64,000 nucleotides of DNA from Ottelia alismoides. Its lineage: Eukaryota > Streptophyta > Magnoliopsida > Alismatales > Hydrocharitaceae. The DNA lies in assembly GCA_037367405.1 (NCBI GenBank), contig JAZKJV010000680.1:620001-684000 (forward strand), in the 5' to 3' direction. A program made the position numbers and the translations under genes. Numbering within the stretch: position 1 is the first letter of the stretch; every line of letters starts with the position of its first letter. The notes beneath the pieces are model-generated. The model was not told the origin of the DNA and searched no databases. It saw nothing but the letters and a program-made list of their open reading frames with translations. Of the stretch, positions 55,800-64,000 are shown in pieces.

Positions 55800-57129
55800 G
55801 GGCAACATCAACGACCCGCGGCTCATGATCTAGAAATGGCTTGAGCCGCTGGTCGTTCACTTGAAAGGTACTCTCAAAAGACAACTCAGATATATCAATA
55901 CTCCCATTGTCATGTACCTTTCCCACAAGATAAGGTCCCTTTCATTTGCTCTGTAGCTTCCCTGGAAATAGACGAAGCCTAGCATCAAACTGCCATACTC
56001 TCTGTCCCGGCTCAAAATGCTTGTGGCTGATATGAGAATCATGCCACTCCTTCATTCTCTCCTTGTACTGTAGGCTGTTTGAGAAGGCGGTATCACGAAG
56101 CTCCTCCAAGGCTGCTAACTCTGCCCTCCTCTGGTCTCCTACACTATCTGGATCCAAAAGTATATCAGTGACTGCCCAAAGTGACATGTGTCTCAGCTCA
56201 ACAGGTAAATGGCACGGCTTTCCATAAACGAGGCGAAAGGGAGATGTGCCCAAAAGTGTCTTGAAAGACGTCCTATATGCCCACAAGACCGAGTCCAAAA
56301 GCTATGACCAATCCTTTCGGTCAGGGCGGATGACTTTTTGCAATATAGTCTTGATCTCCATGTTCGACACCTCGGCTAGACCATTCGTCTGTGGATGGTA
56401 TGGAGTGGCAACTCGTGGTCTATACCGAACTCGCTAGCAAGGGCCTTCACCTGGTCGTTGATGAAATGAGACCCCCCGTCAGAAATCAACACTCGAGGTA
56501 CCCCGAACTGTGTAATGATATGCCTCCTCAAAAATCTGCAAACAGTCTTGGCATCTGCGGTTCGGGCGGGGTTGGCCTCAACCCAACGACTCACATAATC
56601 AACGGCCAACAGAATGTACTCAAATCCCTAACTCTTAGGGAATGGACCCATGAAATCGATGCCCCATGCGTCAAAAACCTCACAGAAGTGAATGGGCTGC
56701 ATCGGCATCATATCACGATGTCCACAAGTGCCCATCCTCTGACAATCAGTACACCTCTTCACGAACTCATCAGAGTCCTTGAAGATGGTAGGCCACCATA
56801 GGCCGGATTGGAGCACTTTCTGTGTCGTTCTCCTCCCAGAGTGATGTCCTCCTGCCTCAAGCTTGTGGCAGTAAGTGAGGACGCTATGGTGCTCCTCCTG
56901 AGGAATGCACCTACGCCAGACGCTATCCCCTCCTTCATGGTAAAGGATGGGATCCTCCCAGTGATAGGACTTGGCCTTCGCGAGGAAGGTCTCAAGCCTC
57001 TGCCTGGGCCAATCTTGTGGAACTTTCTTAGCAACAAGAAAGTTCACAATATCGGCGTACCACAGGAGAGAGGCGATAGCAAGGATCGCCTCATCTGGGA
57101 AGGTCTCACAAATAGGGTCAATCTGCTCA
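55800..57129 (-). pseudogene. Integrase of element C, broken
   Basis: The zinc region (EAGGHHSG, then CTDC near 56750), core Asp in WGIDFMGPF and Asp in [10 protein letters not shown] are present. A frameshift follows GIDHEL, removing the Glu segment from frame. Stops: TAG near 56625 in GPFPKS-GFEY, TAG near 56300, TGA near 55940 (likely from TGG). The C-terminal part reads [17 protein letters not shown] and [17 protein letters not shown]. It ends close to the hairpin array. Confidence 0.85.
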
Positions 57130-57632
57130 GAATCCTCAAGATGCTCTAATCGGGAGAGATGATCCGCCACCACATTCTTGACTCCAGGCTTATCCTTAAT
57201 CTCTATGTCAAACTCCTGGAGTAGAAGGATCCATCTAGTCAGTCTGGCCTTGGCATCCTTCTTTGCCATGAGGTACCTGATGGCGGTATGATCAATATAC
57301 AAGGTCACTCTAGATCCAATAATGTATGATCTGAACTTATCTAGGGTGAAGACTACGGCTAGCATCTCCTTCTCTGTGACTGTGTAGTTCTACTACACAG
57401 AATCCAATGTGCGGCTAGTGTAGTGGATAGCAAATGGAACTCCATCCCTCCTCTGTCCCAGCACGGCCCCCACGGCAAAATCGGAGACATCCGTCATGAT
57501 TTCGAATGGGAGAGACCAATCGGGTGGCTGGAGAACAGGAGCCTCGACAACACATCTCTTGAGAGTCTCAAACGACGAAAGACACTTGTCATCGACAAGG
57601 AACTCGATGTCTTTTGTCAGCATGTCAGTCAA
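57130..57632 (-). pseudogene. RNase H of element C, broken
   Basis: [20 protein letters not shown] (the TDAS Asp kept, Ala changed to Val), then two adjacent TAG codons near 57390, then [17 protein letters not shown] and [11 protein letters not shown]. It degrades the RNA strand during copying. Confidence 0.8.
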
Positions 57633-58952
57633 CAGCCGGGCAATCCTACTGAAATCATGAATGAATCATCGGTAGAAACCCACGTGCCCTAGGAAAGACC
57701 ATAACTGCCGCAAGTTGGATGGTGGTGCGAGTTTTCTAATGACATCTACCTTGGTCGGATCCACCTCCATGCCCCTGTTGGAGATGATATGGCCAAGCAC
57801 CGTCCCTTGAGTCACCATGAAGTGACTCTTCTCCCAAGATAGCACAAGGTGAACCTCTATACATCGCTGAAGGACTCGGTCTAGGCAGTCAAGACAGGAG
57901 TCGAATCCGTCACCGTAGACCGAGAAATCATCCATGAAGACCTCCAAGCACTCCCCTACCATGTCCGAAAAGATCGACAGCATGCATCTCTGAAAAGTCA
58001 CAGGGGCATTGCATAGCCCAAATGGCATGCGTCGGAAGGTGTATGTGTCGAAGGGACAGGTAAAGGTGGTCTTGTCCTGGTCCTCGGGAGCGATGGCCAC
58101 CTGGTTGTAGCCCGAGTACCCATCCAGAAAACAATAGTGGTTCTTCCTTGCCAGTCTCTCAATGATCTGATCTATAAAGGGCAGGGGGAAATGATCCTTC
58201 TTGGTGGCCTGTTTGAGTCTCCTGTAATCAACGCAGACCCGCCAAGAAGTGGGTACCCGTGTAGCAATCTCCTCTCCAGACTCGCTGACGACTGTAGTGA
58301 TGCCCGTCTTCTTGGGCACCACATGCAAAGGGCTGACCCACGTGGAGTCGGAGATGGGGTAGATGAAATCGGTGCTCCACCATTTCGAAATCTCCTTCAT
58401 GACAACCTCTCTCAGATTCGGGTTCAGCCGCCGCTGGAACTCACGCGATGGCTTTGCCTCATCCTTGAGATAGATATGGTGGGAGAACAGGGCCGGACTT
58501 ATCCCCTGGAGATCTGCTACGCTCCATCCTATTGCCTTGCGGTTCTTTTCAAGAACCCCCATCAGACGGGATTCGTGCTCTCCAGTCAAATCGGCGGAGA
58601 TAATGACTGGATACATCTCATGCTCACCCGCAAGGAACTTATACTTCAGCGACGCAGGAAGTGGCTTCAGCTCTGGACAACTCGGTGCTGGTGGATCTGG
58701 CCTCTGAAAACTCTGCGTGAAGGCTGTCAAATCCGCATGGGAGAACTGAAACTCTCTGTCACTCTCTGAATATGGAGAAGGCTTCCCTGATGGACTGTCT
58801 CTACTCTGCTCGGCATCTACCTCCTCCCTAGCTGCAGGCTCAGTGGAAGTCATATTTGGTATGTACTCATCAAACTCAGCCCAGTCAAAATCTGACTCCG
58901 AGGGATCTGTGTCATCCAAGGTGGCCTCGGTACCACCATCATAACAAAACAT
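57633..58952 (-). pseudogene. Reverse transcriptase of element C (long open part, 428 codons)
   Basis: LKPLPASLKYKFLAGEHEMY begins the domain; [16 protein letters not shown] and [16 protein letters not shown] motifs are intact. A TGA (probably CGA decay) follows GHVGFYR near 57663. The N-terminal part is an acidic linker with DGGTEATLDDTD. A frameshift separates it from the protease C-terminus around 58950. Confidence 0.87.
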
Positions 58953-59974
58953 CTCAGTATCGCGGTCGAGAACCGACTCTGCTGCCTCGAAAGTATCCTG
59001 AACAGGAATGTGCTCTCCAAGCTCTCCTCTGATGTCGTCTCTGCATCAGCGGAATCTGAATGTGAGAGGATGGCATGTGCATCTGGGTCTGCCCAAACTG
59101 CCTCGTCATCTGTGATCACAAAGTCACAGTCCTGGTGGATGTCTGCCCCGTCATCTGTCATCTGCTCTGTATCTGAGCATGCTCTTTCTCTGGCTTTGTT
59201 GTCCTCAACCGTCTCTATTTGTACACTTTCGCCCTCGACGCGAAAGTATATCGTCCCGCTATCATGGTCGGTCACTGCCTTGGTTGTGTTCAAGAACGGG
59301 AAACCTAAAATGATGGGGGTATCGGTCACTGACTCAGGGATCTCCATGTCCAACACTACGAAGTCCACGGAGAATTGCAGGCTCTGAATCGTTACGACAA
59401 CGTCCCTCAGCAACCCCTTTGGCCTCTTGACAGATCGATCAGCAAACTGAAGGACTGTCCTGCTCTATCGAAGAGTGCCCAACTCGAAGCGGTTGAGAAG
59501 GGCTATCGGAAGTAGATTGATCGACGATCCGCTGTCTAATAGAGTACGGTCGAACCTCTGCTCTTTGATGTGGCATCTGACATATGGGGCTCCTGAGTTT
59601 GGCCTCTTGGCCGGCAGACGGTTCTGGATCGCAAAACAAGTAGCTCTGGTCAGCACATGAATCTCTGAATGGTGGTTCTTCCTCTTCCTCCTAATTGTAG
59701 TCCTGTCTCTGAGTGAACGTTGGAGTAGAGGAATGTGCTGCAAAGCCTCTTGAAGAGTCAGCTGAATGTGAAAATGGTCTATCATCTGCTGGCTGAACTC
59801 TTCCTTATGTCTCTTTTTGGGATTTTCAATTTTCTTCCCCTTTCCCATCTGAAGAGCTCTAGGGAAGGGGATCACAGGGTCCTTCTCAGATGAAGGACTA
59901 GGAACGGGTCTGAGCTGCTCGACGGCAGGATCCACACATACATCAAGCACCACAGTGGGACCAGAAGAAAACAA
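58953..59974 (-). pseudogene. Protease of element C, broken by one in-frame stop
   Basis: A basic segment (KIENPKKRHKEEFSQQMIDH) precedes [20 protein letters not shown]. After GTLR comes TAG (59466), then [14 protein letters not shown] sequence and TPIILGFPFL. An acidic tail leads to RT. The stop is in frame, unlike the frame change at the similar place in A. Confidence 0.82.
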
Positions 59975-61039
59975 ACCCTTTCCTTTATTTCAAGAAGTGT
60001 TCCGAGATACATCAGCAAAAGGAAAAACTACAAGACTCTCAGAAGAAATGGTGGCATCAGCACCACCCTCGGCTGGAAGACTCGCGGCCTCAGTACCACG
60101 CTCTGGCTCGGCAACATGGGTGGCCTCAGTACCACCTCCTCCAACTGGTGAAACGGCGGCCTCAATACTGCTGGGTAGATCAGCATCCGTGGTGGCATCA
60201 GTACCACCGTCAACGTCTCTAGTGGCCTCAGTACCGCTCTCCTCCTCACCTGGTGCTCTGGAAGTATCCTCGGGGTGTTGCTCAGACGAGTCACTGCCTG
60301 CTGGCATCCTACCGCTCCTAAGTGTGACAAAATCAGTATCAAACAAATATGCAGACATGTCTCCAAATGTATCACTAGGAGTGGCATACTCAGTACAAAC
60401 TACCTGCTCAGAATTCCTCTTGAGGTTGTTGGGATTCGGCTCGATTTGGGCAGGGATGGCGGCCTTCCCTCTCACTATGTCCCGCATCTCCTGGCGGAAC
60501 TCATCCATCTCCCGTCGGAATGTAACCTGCTGATCGGTGAGAAGGCGGGCTATGTCATCCAAGGCGGGGTTCTCATAGGATTGCCCATGAGAACCTGACG
60601 GGTAGCCTCTCTGGTAGTGAGGCTATTGCTGTGGGTGAGAGGGGTATGTCTGTGGATGATGCTGCGGGTGATGAGGCTGATCACGCCTCCAAGACTGTCC
60701 TTGCTGATGGGGACGAGGATTATACTGTTGTGACTGCTGCTGCTGCTGAGTGTACACTGGGGGCTGCTGCTACTGGGGGCTGCTGTTGGTGGTGATCTCT
60801 CTGATGGTTGAACTGGACACCCTGTCCTGACGGCTGCTGCTGCGGCTGGGCACCTCTGGCCGCCCAACGGAATCCGGGATGGTCTCGTCGGATACCGGAA
60901 TGGGGGCGGTCGTACCAAATCCTGTTGACATCCATCAACGCTCTGAATTGTACTGGAGTGGCGGGAGCACTGCCAGAGGCTGATCCGGCTGGTATATCAC
61001 CATCTGTGTGTCAGTGGATGGTGGTGCCTGGTAGGTGAG
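59975..61039 (-). pseudogene. gag: Gag C-terminal region of element C
   Basis: It has a Q/H-rich stretch with stops (60600-61039), then MDDIARLLTDQQVTFRREMD, the Athila motif VTLRSGR near 60320, and a series of degenerate GTEAT-type repeats (about 60045-60250). The GTEAT repeats are not seen in A. Ends near a TGA at 59990. Confidence 0.75.
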
Positions 61040-62050
61040 CTACGGTTGCTGGTACGGCTCTGCCTGTACAAGATGGACCTGTCTAGGCTGCTGGTGGGAG
61101 CTGGAGCGTTGGGACGTGCTGCCGCTGCTACTCGGATCGCCTTGTGCCTGAAGACGAGGCTGTGAAGCCGTCTGTGCCTCTTGGAGACACATGAGCTGTG
61201 TCTTCAGGTCACTCAGAGTCTGTGCCATCTGCTCCATCTGTGTGATGCCCTGGCACTGCTTCTTCTCAATAATCTCCATCCGGTCCAGCTTCTCGCTGAT
61301 AATCCCCATGTCTGCGGCTGAACTCTCTGCATGTGCTGCTGCCGTGGACGAACTGGATGGACCGGCGTCGACCCATGCTATCCTCTGGTACTGCACGGTC
61401 TGCGGCTGAGGTATGCCATGTGTGTAGAGTCGGGTCTGGGACATCACCATATAGTTCTCGGCCATCTCCTCGCAGATGGCCCAGACCTGATCATGATCCT
61501 TGGCGAAATAGGATCCGCCACAAGAAGAATTCACCAAGCCCTGAAGCTCTGGTGTCAGCCCGCTGAAAAAGCTCTGAATAAGGTTCGGCTTGGAAATGTC
61601 ATGGTGCGGGCATCTGTCGGTCAGCTCTCTGAACCTCTCCCATGCCTCGTGAAACTGCTCGTTGGGGAGCATGGAGAAGTTGCTGATCAGGGCTCTAGCG
61701 GCGTTCGTCCGCCCGAGTGGATAGTACTTGTGCAAGTACTCGGTGCGGAGCTGCTCCCAAGTGTAGACAAACTTCCCCAAGTGTTTCAGCCAGGTGGCTG
61801 CTCTGTCTGCTAAGGAGAAGGGGAAGGCAATCATCTGTATGGTATCCTGGTCCACCTGACGGTCGTGGACTGTGCTACAGATCATCAAGAACTCCTGAAG
61901 GTGGAGATGGGGCTCCTCTGTGGCGAGCCCATGGCATCGGGGGAGAAGCTGCAAAGTGTTCGGGGGGAACTTGAAGTCCCCCACGATGGCTGGAAGCACT
62001 ACCCAGTGATGCATCAAGGTCGATCCGGGGTTGTGTAACTCCCACATCAT
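61040..62050 (-). pseudogene. gag: Gag core of element C
   Basis: The retrotransposon gag domain is clear: FPFSLADRAATWLKHLGKF, EYLHKYYPLGRTNAARAL, FHEAWERFRELTDRCPHHDI. A predicted coiled-coil follows (EKLDRMEIIEKKQCQGITQM). It stops at a TAG before LTYQAPPS. A frameshift in an Ala/Gln-coding run around 62055 separates it from the N-terminal part. Confidence 0.87.
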
Positions 62051-62064
62051 TCTAGGTGGGTCTG

Positions 62065-62571
62065 CTACTGTTGTGCTGCTGCTGCGGCTACTATGGCTGC
62101 TGCGGCAGCTGCCGCATCGTCGGGTATCCTCGGGCCCTCTCTGCGCTGCTCTCGGTCTGCTCTCAACTGCTCCATCTCTCGCCTCATATCCAACACGAAT
62201 GCTCCCTGATCCCTCAACTGCTGCTGAACTGTCTCGAGGGAGGCGATCAGGGTGGAGTTGATCGCACCCTGGTCCATAATGAATGTCTGCTCAAGCTGGG
62301 GACCTCGGGTGCGGTCATCGCTGTTGCCGGCCATAGTCTCTGCAAAATCAAAGCATCCAAACTCAGGTGCCGATAAATCATCTGACGGTCTCTCCTTTGG
62401 CACTAGTATCTCAGACTCAGAAGAAGGGGGGTCGAGGGAGAACAGGGTGGAGTCGAACTCCAGTTCGGAGAGCGGGTCTCGGCTCTCGCGAACCAACCTA
62501 TATGAGCGGGCAGAACTGCTGGGAAGCGGTGCAGCCAGAGGCTGCCTAAGAGACCTTCTGCCCATCATCTT
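62065..62571 (-). pseudogene. gag: Gag N-terminal region of element C
   Basis: An open frame from ATG 62569-62571 (MMGRRSLRQ) or from the internal ATG at 62334 (MAGNSDD). The internal one is likely the family start because A begins MAPGG after a comparable PEF context. It ends in an alanine run (codons near 62100) followed by a stop, a low-complexity spot that probably slipped. Confidence 0.7.
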
Positions 62572-62742
62572 GATCTGGCGAGTTGGACGGATGAGATCTG
62601 GTAACAACTATGATCACAAGCAAACCCCCGATTCACCAACGCAACGCGAGCTGAAGACCGTAAAGGCTCGGTCAATTATCTTGTCAATTTTATTAGGTAA
62701 TCAGTCAGGATAGCAGAGCGATTAGCGTGACCTGTTGGGTGA

Positions 62743-62807
62743 CCGATATTTTCTCAACCGACTATCCCGTACAGAAATAGCCGGTAATCAATCGAGAAAA
62801 ATATCGG
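62743..62807 (-). other. Compound stem-loop in the C leader
   Basis: CCGATATTTTCTC and GAGAAAAATATCGG pair with one bulged base; inside, ACCGACTAT and ATAGCCGGT pair with one mismatch. Together they form a long two-helix hairpin. Confidence 0.55.
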
Positions 62808-63545
62808 AGGGTTCTACCTAGTGTGCGGGTCACTCTCTCGCGCAAGCAAACCAGACAATGAGGGGGTTGCTCTTCCCAAGACAAATTTTTAGGTAATGTG
62901 TCTTTTAGGGCCGATAGAGTTAGCAGTCACAAATTTTATTGTTTTTCTTTTTAGGTATTTTTCAAATAAAAAGAAATCGCCTAACGAATTTTTCGGTTCT
63001 CCTCGTTATTAAGTCCAAAATTCAGGGGGGAGAAGTCGAAAAAGTCGATGCGTGATGAAATCAATGATGCATGCAGAGGAAGAAATGTGTACCTGACTCC
63101 AGCAGTCTACATGCAAAATGATCCACGCAGAATTGAAAGACAGAAAATAAACTACCTAAATGATGCAGGCAGAAAACCAAGTCCCTAAACAGCAATGCTA
63201 CTCGAAAGAACGGCTAGTCGACCACCAGCCTCCAATCCAAAAAGTCCGGTCTCGGTCCACCCCTCCTCCTCCCGACAAATCGGGTTCAGGAGCAGCGCTT
63301 GGCAGGGTGGGCTACGGCACGTAGGATCGAAGGAAGTGAGTCGACTATTTTATTAATCTTTTTATTATAGGTCCAATTACCGATCTATAGGTGCGGGCAG
63401 ATATGTTAGGGTGCTTGGATCCTACTGATTACATCACAATCAAGCAGAAAGTCCTATGGCTAGGGGCTCGAAAATCCGCGAGAAACCGAAAAAGGCAGTA
63501 AAGAAAACAAAACCGCGAAAAACTGGAAAGAAACTAAGGGGTCCC

Positions 63546-63565
63546 CCGAGCACATCGGTGCTCGG
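63546..63565 (-). other. Leader hairpin of element C
   Basis: CCGAGCAC and GTGCTCGG are perfect 8-nt arms around ATCG. It sits where the A leader has its own hairpin (23570-23591). Confidence 0.6.
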
Positions 63566-64000
63566 CGAAACAGACTCCGAGAGTGTCTAAGAAAGTCTGA
63601 ATGTCTTGTTGTCACTGTATTATTACAACAATAATTCAAATGTGTTGGAAATAAAACATAATCTACTCTAAACTAATCTCCCGCACTCGGCTGCCTCCTC
63701 GCGCTCTCCTGCGGCTCCGTGCAAAAGGGAGCCGCCTCCGATCACCGCGGTTGCTCCGGCTCCTCGAAAGTTGCCTCCTCGGTCCTCGGGCCCTCGTAAG
63801 AAAACAGAAAAGTGTGTCAAGCCACATAAAATAAAACAGATAAAGCAAATAAAATAAACAAGGGTATATGTGCAAAAATGAAAATAAACAAGCAAAAACA
63901 AATAAAAACAAAAGTAAAAAAAGAAAATAAAATAAAATAAAACAAAAACAAAAGAAAAAAAAAGTCGCGGACTCAAAAAGAGCCGCGGAAAGCTGTGAAA

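Larger units (their letters stand above)
49967..64000 (-). mobile_element. Athila-type element C, inserted into element B; right end beyond the window
   Basis: It has a 3' LTR (49967-53693), polypurine tract, non-coding 3' domain, integrase, RNase H, RT, protease, gag and at least 1.4 kb of leader. Its 5' LTR and primer site are not reached. The preceding five bases (GCTAG, 49962-49966) would be the left target duplication. All domains are present but carry stops and frameshifts, so C is older than A, yet younger than B, which it interrupts. Confidence 0.9.
62572..64000 (-). other. Leader of element C, incomplete
   Basis: No credible ORF. It holds a compound inverted repeat (62743-62807), a patch conserved with the A leader (63242-63322, GTCCGGTCT and GCTACGGCAC), and a hairpin at 63546-63565. 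The last 150 bases are A-rich. Primer site and 5' LTR lie beyond the window. Confidence 0.75.

Overview
This window is a heterochromatic, repeat-filled piece of a large plant genome. I found no intact host gene, tRNA or rRNA. The plant assignment rests on three things: Athila-type Ty3/gypsy retrotransposons primed by tRNA-Asp, a Mutator-like (MULE) transposase with DDE and SWIM domains, and a plant mobile domain (PMD) gene, which is a plant protein family. The sequence does not fix the species. Most stop codons I can interpret look like C-to-T decay (CGA to TGA, CAG to TAG, TGG to TGA), as expected for heavily methylated DNA.

The layout is two stacks of nested elements. Stack 1 (1-34207): the host is an old, internally deleted Ty1/copia element (E, + strand). 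Its 5' LTR is broken by an Athila relic (D2, about 1537-4961), which is itself broken by another Athila-type LTR (D1, 1-1536). Its 3' LTR is broken by a 5.6 kb MULE (8345-33583, ten-base target duplication with one mismatch). The MULE's left terminal inverted repeat is in turn split by a 19.7 kb Athila element (A, 8453-28112, minus strand). Element A has two LTRs of about 4.08 kb that differ at about 1% of sites by hand count, a tRNA-Asp primer site, a polypurine tract and an open 1164-codon pol. Stack 2 (34208-64000): a copia integrase scrap (34330-34690), a plus-strand Athila 5' LTR with leader (F, 34725-about 39150), two MITEs, an RT/integrase-less Athila derivative (B, from 42000), and a further Athila element (C, 49967 to beyond the window end) inserted in the gag of B.

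The MULE carries two degraded genes on the + strand: a MURA-type transposase (28482-30958) and a four-exon PMD gene (31041-33088). In the minus-strand Athila elements the order is 5' LTR, primer site, about 2 kb leader, gag, protease, RT, RNase H, integrase, a long non-coding 3' domain, 3' polypurine tract, 3' LTR.

The most interesting material is non-coding and shared by the divergent elements A, B and C: (1) a 67 nt block about 0.75 kb from the 3' polypurine tract, nearly identical in all three, with two purine tracts in the element strand; (2) an array of four or five hairpins, each followed by a copy of the polypurine-tract sequence, just after pol; (3) an inverted W-box pair about 200 bp upstream of the TATA box, replaced by G-box clusters in the D elements; (4) a leader hairpin whose stem sequence differs between A and C while its shape is kept.
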